Shown here: one piece after another, positions 57,384 to 64,000 of the stretch
Position numbering within the stretch: position 1 is the first letter of the stretch
Layout of the letters: every line of letters starts with the position of its first letter
Position numbers and translations under genes: made by a program
The notes under the pieces: generated by a model
Seen by the model: only the letters and a program-made list of their open reading frames with translations
Databases searched by the model: none
What the model was told of the DNA's origin: nothing
Assembly: GCF_001899645.1 (NCBI RefSeq)
Contig: NZ_MKVV01000047.1
Location: 28,745-92,744 of the forward strand
Source of the DNA: Pseudonocardia sp. 73-21
GTDB taxonomy: Bacteria > Actinomycetota > Actinomycetes > Mycobacteriales > Pseudonocardiaceae
Direction of reading: 5' to 3'
DNA length: 64,000 bases

Positions 57384-58763
57384 ATGCCCGAGCCCACTCT
57401 GACCGCCCTCTGGCCGGAAGTCATCCACCGACCGGTCGTGGTCATCGGCGGCGGCCAGGCCGGGCTGTCGATGAGCTGGTGGCTCACCCACCGCGGCATC
57501 GACCACGTGGTGCTCGAGCGCGACCGCGTCGCGACCGAGTGGCGCAACCGGCGCTGGGACTCCTTCTGCCTGGTCACCCCGAACTGGCAGTGCCGGCTCC
57601 CCGGCTTCCCGTACTCCGGCGACCAGCCCGACGGCTTCATCGTCCGTGACGAGATCGTCGCCTACCTGGAGAAGTTCGCCGCCTCGTTCGACCCGCCACT
57701 GCTGGAGGGCGTGTCGGCCACCCGGCTGCGCCGCCGCTCCGACGGCACGTTCGAGATCCGCACCGACCGCGGCACGATCACCGCCGACCAGGTCGTGGTG
57801 GCCACCGGCCCGTACCAGGTGCCGCGCATCCCACGGATGGCCGAGCGCGTGCCCGAACACGTCCTGCAGCTGCACTCGTCGCAGTACAAGAACTCTGCGA
57901 CGCTGCCCGACGGCGCCGTGCTCGTGGTGGGCACCGGGCAGTCGGGCTGCCAGATCGCCGAGGACCTGCACCTCGACGGCCGCACCGTCCACCTCGCCAC
58001 CGGTTCGGCGCCGCGCGTCGCCCGCTGGTACCGCGGCCGCGACGTCGTGGCCTGGCTCGACGACATGGGCACCTACACCCGCGGCATCGACAAGTTCGAC
58101 GACGACAGGTTCGACGACGCCGACGCCGTGCGCTTCCGCGCCAACCACTACGTCACCGGCCGCGACGGCGGGCACGACATCGACCTGCGGGCCTTCGCCA
58201 CCGAGGGCATGGCCCTGCACGGGCGGCTCACCGGCATCTCCAACGGCCGGCTGACGTTCGGCCGCGACCTGCGCGCCAACCTCGACGGCGCCGACGCGGT
58301 ATCCGAGTCGATCAAGGGCTCGATCGACGCCTACATCACCCGCGAAGGCATCGACGCCCCCGCCGAGGCCGGCTACACCCCGGTGTGGGAACCCGGCCCC
58401 GAGGCCGAGAACCCGCCGGACCTCGACCTGGCGGCCGCGGGCATCACCACGGTCATCTGGAGCACCGGCTACGGCCGCGACGACCGCTGGATCGAGCTGC
58501 CGATCTTCAACGGCCGCGGTTACCCCAGCCACGACCGCGGCGTCACCAGCCAGCCGGGCCTGTACTTCATCGGCCTGCCCTGGCAGTACACCTGGGGCTC
58601 CGGCCGGTTCGCCGGCGTGGCCGCCGACGCCGAGTACCTGGTCAAGGAGATCGTCGCCACCCGGCGCAGTGCGGTGGCCACGGGCCTGCACTGGCTGGCC
58701 GGCACGCCGCAGGAGACCTACCCCCTCGACGACGACTGGTCCGCGCCGCGGACCGTCGCCTGA
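57384..58763 (+). CDS. MSMEG_0569-family flavin-dependent oxidoreductase
   Basis: A 459-residue flavoprotein of the monooxygenase-like FAD/NAD(P) type. FAD loop VVVIGGGQAGLSMSWWL; the W-R-x-x-x-W-D-S-F segment (WRNRRWDSFCLVTPNWQCRLPGFPY) is a flavin-monooxygenase hallmark; the NADPH loop is VLVVGTGQSGCQIAEDL near residue 180; a late ATG-like motif is IWSTGYGRDDRWI. The pattern matches the MSMEG_0569 family found in Nit1C nitrilase clusters. In the intact cluster it works with radical SAM and nitrilase proteins on an unknown nitrogenous metabolite. No ribosome site precedes ATG 57384, so translation may be leaderless. Confidence 0.88.
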   Translation: MPEPTLTALWPEVIHRPVVVIGGGQAGLSMSWWLTHRGIDHVVLERDRVATEWRNRRWDSFCLVTPNWQCRLPGFPYSGDQPDGFIVRDEIVAYLEKFAASFDPPLLEGVSATRLRRRSDGTFEIRTDRGTITADQVVVATGPYQVPRIPRMAERVPEHVLQLHSSQYKNSATLPDGAVLVVGTGQSGCQIAEDLHLDGRTVHLATGSAPRVARWYRGRDVVAWLDDMGTYTRGIDKFDDDRFDDADAVRFRANHYVTGRDGGHDIDLRAFATEGMALHGRLTGISNGRLTFGRDLRANLDGADAVSESIKGSIDAYITREGIDAPAEAGYTPVWEPGPEAENPPDLDLAAAGITTVIWSTGYGRDDRWIELPIFNGRGYPSHDRGVTSQPGLYFIGLPWQYTWGSGRFAGVAADAEYLVKEIVATRRSAVATGLHWLAGTPQETYPLDDDWSAPRTVA

Positions 58764-58791
58764 TCAGTACCCACAAGGAAGAGGACCAGGA

Positions 58792-59304
58792 ATGGCTGAA
58801 CTGACCGATCTCGAGAAGCAGAGCATCGAGGAGATCGCCCACCCGTCGCTGCCCGAGGGCTCCACCATCTACGGTGGCACCAAGGTCTTCCCCGACTACC
58901 AGGCCGAGCCCGGCGAGACCTACTTCACCCTCGTGCACGGCATCGCCCACGAGTCCTCGGTCAGCTTCGTCGCGATCCTGCAGGCCACCCGCGCCCTGCG
59001 GAAGGGCTTCGAGTCCGCCGTCTACTTCTACGGGCCCGGCTCGCTCAACTGCCTGGCCACCCGCGGCTTCCCCACCACCGGCAACTCCGCGTTCCCCGGC
59101 GAGCACAACATCAACTCCTCGCTGGAGACGTTCATCAAGGAGGGCGGCAAGGTGTTCTGCTGCCGCTTCGGGCTGTCGCTGCACGGCGCCCGCGAGGAGG
59201 ACCTCATCGCCGGGGTCATCCCCACCCACCCCCTCGACGTCCAGGACGCGCTGATCCACTACGCCCGCAAGGGCGCCATCATCAACTCCACCTACATGTT
59301 CTGA
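58792..59304 (+). CDS. MSMEG_0572/Sll0783-family nitrogen starvation response protein
   Basis: A 170-residue protein starting at ATG 58792 with AGGAGACCAGG-like purines upstream (GAAGAGGACCAGG). PEGSTIYGGTKVFPDYQAEPGETYFTLVHGIAHESSVSFVAILQATRALRKGFESAVYFYGPGS and HNINSSLETFIKEGGKVFCCRFGLSLHGAREEDLI match the MSMEG_0572/Sll0783 family with hardly any gaps. The cyanobacterial homologue is induced on nitrogen starvation and affects PHB accumulation. Its biochemical role is not known; the fold resembles DsrE-like proteins, and the C-C pair (FCCRFG) is notable. It lies 28 bp behind the flavoprotein gene. Confidence 0.92.
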   Translation: MAELTDLEKQSIEEIAHPSLPEGSTIYGGTKVFPDYQAEPGETYFTLVHGIAHESSVSFVAILQATRALRKGFESAVYFYGPGSLNCLATRGFPTTGNSAFPGEHNINSSLETFIKEGGKVFCCRFGLSLHGAREEDLIAGVIPTHPLDVQDALIHYARKGAIINSTYMF

Positions 59305-59324
59305 GTTCGTTCTGAACGGACCCC

Positions 59325-59355
59325 GGCCGGGCCGTCACCCCTCGGCGGCCCGGCC
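59325..59355 (+). terminator. GC hairpin between MSMEG_0572-like and nitrilase genes
   Basis: GGCCGGGCCG (59325-59334) and CGGCCCGGCC (59346-59355) form a perfect 10-bp stem with an 11-base loop, 40 bp upstream of the nitrilase start. It may attenuate read-through or stabilise the upstream mRNA, splitting expression within the cluster. Confidence 0.55.
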
Positions 59356-59394
59356 GACCCGTCCCGACGGGACACCCACAGATCGGTAGGAGCA

Positions 59395-60222
59395 ATGACG
59401 GCTTTGCGCATGGCCGCGGTCTCGGCGCCGTTCGGGCGTGACCTCGACGAGTGCTTCACCCGGATCACCGGGCTCATCGGCCAGGCCCGCGACGCCGGCG
59501 TCCGGCTGCTGGCCCTGCCGGAGGCCTGCCTCGGTGGCTACCTGGCCGATCTCAACGGCGCGGCCGCGATGCCGCCGTCGTTCCCCGTCGACGGACCGGA
59601 GATCGCCCGGCTGGCCGCACTGGCCGGCGACGTGGTCGTGACGGCCGGCTACTGCGAGGCCGCAGGGGACGAGATCTTCAACAGCGCCGTCTGCGTCACC
59701 GGCGACGGTGTGCTCGGCAACTACCGCAAGGTCCACCAGCCGCTGCGCGAGGACGCCTCCTACTCCGCGGGCGACGGCTTCCGCGCCTTCGACACTCCGG
59801 TCGGCCGGATCGGCATGCAGATCTGCTACGACAAGGCCTTCCCCGAGGCGGCGAGGGCGCTAGCGCTCGACGGCGCCGGGGTGGTCGTGTCGATGTCGGC
59901 CTGGCCCATCAGCGCCACCGACCCCCACCCCGACCCGGCCCGGGACCGCTGGACGCGCCGCTTCGACCTGTTCGACCGCGCCCGCGCGCTGGAGAACCAG
60001 ATCGTCTGGGTGTCGTCGAACCAGTTCGGCACCTTCGGCTCGCTGCGGTTCGCCGCCAGCGCCAAGGTCGTGGACCCGGGCGGCGAGATCGTGGCCTGGA
60101 CCAAGCAGGACGAGGGCCTCGCCGTGGCCGAGATCGACGTGGACGCGGCGCTGGAGTCGTTCCGACACGGGATGGGTCACCTGCGCGACCGACGCCCGGA
60201 GACCTACACGGCCGCCGCCTAG
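59395..60222 (+). CDS. Nit1-type nitrilase / carbon-nitrogen hydrolase
   Basis: A 275-residue member of the nitrilase superfamily. The catalytic triad is visible: Glu in LALPEACLGGY (about residue 43), Lys in GNYRKVHQPL (about 112), Cys in MQICYDKAFPEAARALAL (about 144). The family's Glu-side DASYSAGDGFRAFDTPVGRIG and the late NQFGTFGSLRFAASAKVVDPGGEI are conserved. It matches the nitrilases of Nit1C clusters. It would hydrolyse a nitrile or amide C-N bond in a metabolite handled with the two upstream proteins. ATG 59395 is preceded by GGTAGGAGCA. After it the cluster ends. Confidence 0.9.
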   Translation: MTALRMAAVSAPFGRDLDECFTRITGLIGQARDAGVRLLALPEACLGGYLADLNGAAAMPPSFPVDGPEIARLAALAGDVVVTAGYCEAAGDEIFNSAVCVTGDGVLGNYRKVHQPLREDASYSAGDGFRAFDTPVGRIGMQICYDKAFPEAARALALDGAGVVVSMSAWPISATDPHPDPARDRWTRRFDLFDRARALENQIVWVSSNQFGTFGSLRFAASAKVVDPGGEIVAWTKQDEGLAVAEIDVDAALESFRHGMGHLRDRRPETYTAAA

Positions 60223-60448
60223 CGGTCGGTATTGCCCAGCCCATGGCCGGGGAGCGGACTCGGCGAGCCGGGTCCGGTTGCGCCGTTCAGCGTTGCCATC
60301 GACCCACGGGGTCGCGCACGTCCTCGGTGAAGTCGATCCGGGAGCGATCATCGACCGGGACGTCGCCGATCACACGCACGGCTCGTCCACGTCGACGTCG
60401 AGCAATCCCCAGGGGCAGGGGGTTCGCAGCGGCGGTGATCGGAGGCTG

Positions 60449-60780
60449 TCGGGGTGCGGGCCGCGCTCGACGGAGCCGCGCGAGAAGCCCCGCTCGGCGT
60501 GGCGACGGTGTGTCTACGCCGCGCCGAACCCCTGCTGGCAACTCGACGCCACCGAGTACGTGCCGACCGGTGGACGCAAGTGCGTGATCTTCCAGCTCAT
60601 CGACGACCATTCCCGCTACCCGCTCGCCTCCCGGGCCGCGGCCGGTGAGACCGCCCAGGACACGGTCGCGGTCTTCGACAAGGCCGTGGCCGCCCACGGC
60701 GTGCCAGAGCGGCTGCTGACCGACAACGGGCCCGCGCTCAACCCGTCGCGGCGCGGCCTGGTCGTCGAGCTCGTTGCACC
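60449..60780 (+). pseudogene. Truncated IS481-type transposase
   Basis: A frame on the plus strand reads REKPRSAWRRCVYAAPNPCWQLDATEYV, then CVIFQLIDDHSRYPLASRAA and GVPERLLTDNGPALNPSRRG. This is the DDE integrase core of IS481/IS3-group transposases, with the first Asp in QLDATEY and the second in LTDNGPAL; the third acidic residue and the C-terminus are missing. The N-terminal helix-turn-helix is unrecognisable. It breaks off near 60780 and no terminal inverted repeats were found. The 230 bp between the nitrilase stop and this remnant hold nothing intact. Confidence 0.8.
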
Positions 60781-60827
60781 CGACCCCGCCCGCAGCCCGA
60801 CAAAACCGGCGCGAGCGCCGGGAGCTC

Positions 60828-61184
60828 TCAGCTCGTTATCCGGAACGCCCAGAACGTCATCTGGTCGCGCAGCTGCGACAGCTCCCGCACGGCCTCGCGG
60901 TACTGCTGCTCGGGGGCGTCGTCGATCGCGAAGACGGCGTCCTCGTACGCGGTGCGGGCGATGTCGAGCGCCTGGTCCGGGTTGTCCCAGTGCTCGAACC
61001 ACGCGCCGGCGTGGGCGCCGGCCAGCGCGAGGCGCACGGGGTCGGCGGGCGGCAGGACCTCGCACGACAACCGCGTGGCCTCCGCGAACGTCGCGCGGGC
61101 CGCGTCGTGCCGTCCGGCCGCGAGCGCGGACAGCGCTGCGTCCTGGAGCTCGAACACGTGCTCCTGATCCACCGTGCGGGCCAT
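60828..61184 (-). CDS. Small helical (TPR-like) protein, unknown function
   Basis: A 118-residue protein starting at ATG 61184 with GGGAGGTG well placed upstream. Helical pairs such as LQDAALSALAAGRHDAARATFAEATRLSCEV and AWFEHWDNPDQALDIARTAYEDAVFAI resemble tetratricopeptide-like repeats, so protein binding is likely. It is divergent from a 93-residue protein across 44 bp. No specific family recognised. Confidence 0.7.
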   Translation of the reverse strand: MARTVDQEHVFELQDAALSALAAGRHDAARATFAEATRLSCEVLPPADPVRLALAGAHAGAWFEHWDNPDQALDIARTAYEDAVFAIDDAPEQQYREAVRELSQLRDQMTFWAFRITS

Positions 61185-61228
61185 CGCGCACCTCCCGGAA
61201 GAGCTTCGTCCCAGGATACGGTGCGCGC

Positions 61229-61510
61229 ATGCCCACCGACGACATCGACGTCCTCGAGATCCTGGAGAAGATTCCACAGCTCCTGGACGCCCAGATCTGG
61301 CGTATCGCCCACCGCTGCCGTGCCTACCGGGCGCGAGCCGACGGCGAGGACCAGACCGTGGAGCTGGAGATGAGCGTGGACACCGCGGGCCGCTGGATCG
61401 TGGTGGCCCGCGACGAGGAGCGGAACCTCACCGCGCAGGGCGTGGCGATGCCGGGCCTCAACGGCGCGATCCACATGGTGCCCTGGTACATGCTCGACGA
61501 CGAGGCCTAA
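61229..61510 (+). CDS. Small conserved protein, unknown function
   Basis: A 93-residue protein (ATG 61229). An acidic N-terminal helix (DDIDVLEILEKIPQLLDAQIWRIAHRCRAYRARAD) is followed by strands (TVELEMSVDTAGRWIVVARDEERNL) and a hydrophobic end (GAIHMVPWYMLDDEA). The first part resembles a short helix-swap dimerisation segment. No homologous family recalled. Its stop overlaps the convergent VOC gene by 4 bp. Confidence 0.65.
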   Translation: MPTDDIDVLEILEKIPQLLDAQIWRIAHRCRAYRARADGEDQTVELEMSVDTAGRWIVVARDEERNLTAQGVAMPGLNGAIHMVPWYMLDDEA

Positions 61511-61869
61511 CCGATCGGGCGGGTCAGGTTGACGGTGTTGCCGTCGGGGTCCTGCACGTGCGCCACGCGCTGGCCCCACGGCATGTCGTTCGGCGGGCCG
61601 AGCACGGTGCCGCCGAGGGCCTCCACCTGCGGCAGCAGCGCGTCGACGTCCGGGACGTCCACGCTGAGCAGCAGGCGACCGGCCGGTCCGGTGCCGACCC
61701 CGGTGTCGGACACGAACCCGATCTCGGAGTCGCCGACCCGCAGGCCGACGAAGAAGGCGGGCCCCTCGTCGGGCACCCGCGACACCTGGGTGCCGCCGAA
61801 CAGCTCGGTGTAGAAGCGCAGCAGGTCGTCGAACCGGGCGGTGACGATCACGGTCTGGACGGTGGGCAC
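61507..61869 (-). CDS. VOC-superfamily (glyoxalase/bleomycin-resistance-like) protein
   Basis: A 120-residue VOC protein. VQTVIVTARFDDLLRFYTELFG and HVQDPDGNTVNLTRPIG are the paired beta-alpha-beta-beta-beta signatures. One conserved metal-type Glu is replaced (the terminal D-P-D-G-N-x-V-N lacks the usual E), so metal catalysis is doubtful and ligand binding is likelier. ATG 61869. It lies 13 bp downstream of the MBL-fold gene in the same direction and may be in its operon. Confidence 0.85.
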   Translation of the reverse strand: MPTVQTVIVTARFDDLLRFYTELFGGTQVSRVPDEGPAFFVGLRVGDSEIGFVSDTGVGTGPAGRLLLSVDVPDVDALLPQVEALGGTVLGPPNDMPWGQRVAHVQDPDGNTVNLTRPIG

Positions 61870-61882
61870 GGCGGTCTCCGGT

Positions 61883-62935
61883 TCAGGCGGCGAGACGGAA
61901 GGCGGACCCGCTGGAGCCGGCCGTCCATGCGGTGGGCAGCGCGGCGGCCAGCGCGTGCTGGGCCCGCCAGCCGGTGCAGTGTCCCGGCACCAGGAGGTCG
62001 GGGGCCAGCGCGGTCAGCTCCGCGACCGTCGGGGCGATGACCGGCTCGAACGCCGGCCCGCCCAGGTGCAGGCCACCGAGGAGGGCGTGCAGGGTCGGCA
62101 CGCCCGTGAGGCGCTGCGCGTGGCGCACGATGTTCACGACGCCGGCGTGGCCGCAGCCGGTGAGCACGACGAGGCCGCGGCCACGGACGTGGACGACGAG
62201 CGCCTGGTCGTCGATCACCAGCGGGTCGTGGCGCCAATCGTGGCCGGACCACGCCTGGTGCGCGGGCGGCATGCCGCGTTCGAACTCCGTGGTGCGGTCG
62301 ACCTCGCCGGTGATCAGCACGCACCCGTCGACGAGCAGCGACGGCTGCCGGCGCTCGACGACCGCGAACCCCTCGCCGTCGAGCGCCCGTCTGCTCAGCG
62401 TGGGCATGGCCTCGGGCTCCCGGCCGGGCACGGCGAGACGCCGGCGCGCCCAGATCCCGGGGTGCACCACCATCGGCAGCGACCGGACGCTGCGCCGGCC
62501 GACCAGCCCGGCCAGACCACCGGCGTGGTCGAAGTGACCGTGGCTCAGCACCACCCCCTGGATCCCGGACAGGTCGATCCCGAGCCGGTTCGCGTTGGTG
62601 ACCATTGCGTCCGGCGACAGGCCGGTGTCGAACAGCAGGGTCGTGTCGGTCTCCCCGCGACGCACCGTGACCAGCGCGGAGAACCCGTGCTCGGCCACGA
62701 GCCCGACGTTCGTGGACCCGCCCTCGAACTGCGCGGCGGCGGCCGTGGCGACACCGAACGGGGTGCGTGTGGTGCGGTCGTCACCGGTCAGCAGTGCGTC
62801 GTAGGTGTTGTCCACGAGCGTCGTGATGCGCACCTCGTCGACCGGTTCTAGCGCGATCGGGTCGACGGCGGCGCCCGGCGCCGGGCGAGGGGCGGACACG
62901 CGGGCCTCGCGGGGATCGGACGACGATTCGCACAT
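61883..62935 (-). CDS. MBL-fold metallo-hydrolase (dihydropterin-synthase-like type)
   Basis: A 350-residue metallo-beta-lactamase-fold protein starting at ATG 62935. The metal site is LSHGHFDHAGGL (H-x-H-x-D-H), with a further His in GCGHAGVVN and another in VPGHCTGW. LVDNTYDALL near the N-terminus and LFDTGLSPDAMVTNANRLGIDLS are typical of the subgroup annotated as beta-ribofuranosylaminobenzene 5'-phosphate-derived dihydropterin synthase-like. The true reaction of bacterial members is unknown. No signal peptide. It is next to a VOC protein gene. Confidence 0.85.
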   Translation of the reverse strand: MCESSSDPREARVSAPRPAPGAAVDPIALEPVDEVRITTLVDNTYDALLTGDDRTTRTPFGVATAAAAQFEGGSTNVGLVAEHGFSALVTVRRGETDTTLLFDTGLSPDAMVTNANRLGIDLSGIQGVVLSHGHFDHAGGLAGLVGRRSVRSLPMVVHPGIWARRRLAVPGREPEAMPTLSRRALDGEGFAVVERRQPSLLVDGCVLITGEVDRTTEFERGMPPAHQAWSGHDWRHDPLVIDDQALVVHVRGRGLVVLTGCGHAGVVNIVRHAQRLTGVPTLHALLGGLHLGGPAFEPVIAPTVAELTALAPDLLVPGHCTGWRAQHALAAALPTAWTAGSSGSAFRLAA

Positions 62936-62955
62936 GACCGCGAGGCTATCGGGCC

Positions 62956-63564
62956 CTACCGCGTCGTCCACGCGGTCGCCGCCGGCAGCACGGCCACCGT
63001 CACGACCACCCCGACGACCAGCACCGACGCCACGAGCACCAGCCTCCGGGCCCGCCCGGCCAGCGCCGTCGCGCGGACATCCCGCCACGACGACACGATC
63101 GCCTCCTTCAGGTGCCCCAGCACGTGCACCGTCATCACCGCACCCCACCCGACGAAACTCGCCTTGTGCGCGAACAGCAGCAGCCCCGCCGTGGCGGGGG
63201 TGACCGCGAGCAGCGCGACGCCCGTCCCGAGCACCGCCAGGCTGGACGCGATCACGACGGGGCCGAGGACGCGCAGCACCGGATGGGGCGGCCCCTTCCG
63301 CACGTAGGGCGCCGACCCGCGGTAGTACCGCACGAACCGGTAGCCGGTGGTGGCCGTCTTGAGCAGCACCGGCGCGATCAGCACGATCCCCACGACCACG
63401 TGCACGACGAGCAGCCGCCGCACGCTCAGGATCGTCACCCCCTCGGCGGCGAACAGCACCAGCAGGACCATGCCGACGAGCGACGTCAGGCGGGTGTTCC
63501 CCTCAGCGCCCCCGTCGGGTCGGGCCGGGGCCGTGACGCTGCCGGGCCGCTCGATGATGTCCAC
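62956..63564 (-). CDS. Multi-pass membrane protein, unknown function
   Basis: A 202-residue protein with about five membrane helices (LTSLVGMVLLVLFAAEGVTIL, LLVVHVVVGIVLIAPVLL, VLGPVVIASSLAVLGTGVALLAV, ASFVGWGAVMTVHVLGHL, LVLVASVLVVGVVVTVAVL). Paired His in helices (LVVHVVVG; FAHKASF; VHVLGH) are placed as in cytochrome b561-like or DUF4405-type heme proteins, so heme binding is possible. GTG 63564 is the best start, though its ribosome site is weak. Divergent from the phosphoesterase gene. Confidence 0.7.
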   Translation of the reverse strand: MDIIERPGSVTAPARPDGGAEGNTRLTSLVGMVLLVLFAAEGVTILSVRRLLVVHVVVGIVLIAPVLLKTATTGYRFVRYYRGSAPYVRKGPPHPVLRVLGPVVIASSLAVLGTGVALLAVTPATAGLLLFAHKASFVGWGAVMTVHVLGHLKEAIVSSWRDVRATALAGRARRLVLVASVLVVGVVVTVAVLPAATAWTTR

Positions 63565-63652
63565 ATCGCCCAGCGTCCACCGGAATTCTTGGAACCCGCT
63601 GGGACCGCACCCGCTCCCGGTCCCCCGGGGGGAGCGGGGGACAGTGGTCGTC

Positions 63653-64000
63653 ATGAACCGGCTCCTCCCCGCGCTGGGCGCCGTGCTGCTGACGGCGGTC
63701 GCGGCGTGCTCGACCGTCACCGCCACCCCCGATCCCGACGCCACCGGACCCACCGTCACGTCCGTGCCCGGGGCGCTCCCCCGGCCCGACCACGTCATGC
63801 TCGTGGTCTTCGAGAACGAGGACAGCACGGCCGTGTTCGGTGCCTCGACCGCGCCGTACCTCAACTCCCTCGCGGCGTCCGGGGCCGCCTTCACCGACGC
63901 GCACGGGGTGGCCCATCCCAGCCAGCCCAACTACGTCGCGCTGTTCTCGGGCGGCACCCAGGGCGTCAGCAGCGACGCCTGCCCGCAGGCGCTCAGCGGC
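63653..64000 (+). CDS. Secreted phosphoesterase/acid phosphatase family lipoprotein, N-terminal part
   Basis: The first 116 codons of a gene that runs off the window. The start is ATG 63653. A lipoprotein signal (MNRLLPALGAVLLTAVAACS, lipobox VAAC) is followed by a Thr/Pro-rich linker and PDHVMLVVFENEDSTAVFG, APYLNSLAASGAAFTDAHGVAHPSQPNYVALFSGG. That is the N-terminal metal and nucleophile region of the phosphoesterase family (PF04185; acid phosphatase AcpA / phospholipase C type). Whether it acts on phosphomonoesters or phospholipids needs the missing part. Confidence 0.85.
   Translation, partial: MNRLLPALGAVLLTAVAACSTVTATPDPDATGPTVTSVPGALPRPDHVMLVVFENEDSTAVFGASTAPYLNSLAASGAAFTDAHGVAHPSQPNYVALFSGGTQGVSSDACPQALSG

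Noticed and set aside
60287-60385. A minus-strand frame ending VRVIGDVPVDDRSRIDFTEDVRD-type sequence
   Set aside because: It looks protein-like at its end but has no start, ribosome site or recognisable family and lies in the debris beside the IS481 remnant. It may be a further gene fragment; not annotated.

Overview
The window is about 64 kb of very GC-rich DNA (by eye above 70 % G+C) with strong third-position G/C bias, frequent GTG starts, many 4-bp GTGA/ATGA gene overlaps and mostly well-spaced purine-rich ribosome binding sites. Several gene types point to an actinomycete, most likely the Pseudonocardiaceae (Pseudonocardia-like; an inference): a DUF3558 lipoprotein next to ESX/PPE-like proteins, a mycothiol-type maleylpyruvate isomerase family protein, IcmF, a PknD-like kinase and a cytochrome P450/3Fe-4S ferredoxin pair.

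Layout. 1-4.2 kb: a glycosyltransferase patch ending beside a tRNA(CAT). It holds the start of a GT11-like gene, an unusual methyltransferase / glycosyltransferase / 2OG-oxygenase fusion, and an O-fucosyltransferase-like protein. 4.4-8 kb: an ESX-like secreted set and a DoxX protein with a lysine/alanine repeat tail. 8-13.4 kb: ROK glucokinase, PhoD phosphatase, a GNAT, a DinB/MDMPI protein, and several gene remnants (TetR, MFS, phytase). 13.4-16.6 kb: icmF, ended by a perfect 18-bp hairpin. 16.6-25.5 kb: a hydrolase, lipase/TetR, type II NADH dehydrogenase, MFS with a decayed LysR partner, a metal-receptor-like protein, a TRIC-like channel, azoreductase/MarR. 25.5-30.3 kb: a cNMP/CBS/nucleotidyltransferase protein, a decayed lipoprotein gene and a Ser/Thr kinase with a beta-propeller.

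30.3-37.9 kb is a coherent choline/glycine-betaine catabolic locus: GMC choline-dehydrogenase-like enzyme, APC permease, betaine-aldehyde-type dehydrogenase, divergent IclR regulator and, beyond a decayed DUF559 gene, a Rieske oxygenase of the glycine-betaine monooxygenase type with a Rieske ferredoxin. 38-43.3 kb: MFS/LacI pair with a perfect operator palindrome, TetR overlapping a UBP-type zinc finger gene, threonine ammonia-lyase, CsoR. 43.3-47.3 kb: a three-gene exopolysaccharide-type operon (Thr/Gly-repeat membrane protein, deacetylase-GT2 fusion whose deacetylase metal site is degraded, GH18-like lipoprotein). 47.4-54.2 kb: acyl-CoA ligase/SDR/TetR, two small genes, TetR, ferredoxin, P450, dienelactone hydrolase. 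54.2-57.2 kb: a lysozyme-like protein, an NlpC/P60 hydrolase behind a candidate c-di-AMP riboswitch, and a methyltransferase.

57.4-60.2 kb carries a reduced Nit1C-type nitrogen-stress cluster (MSMEG_0569-like flavoprotein, MSMEG_0572-like protein, nitrilase) without the radical SAM, GNAT and AIR-synthase genes usual for that cluster, preceded by a GlnR-box-like sequence and followed by a truncated IS481-type transposase. 60.8-64 kb: small conserved proteins, VOC protein, MBL-fold hydrolase, membrane protein, and the start of a secreted phosphoesterase. The best candidates for little-described biology are the fused sugar-modifying protein at the left edge, the deacetylase/GT2 operon, and the reduced nitrilase cluster. 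Homology calls are from reading the sequence; no database search was run.
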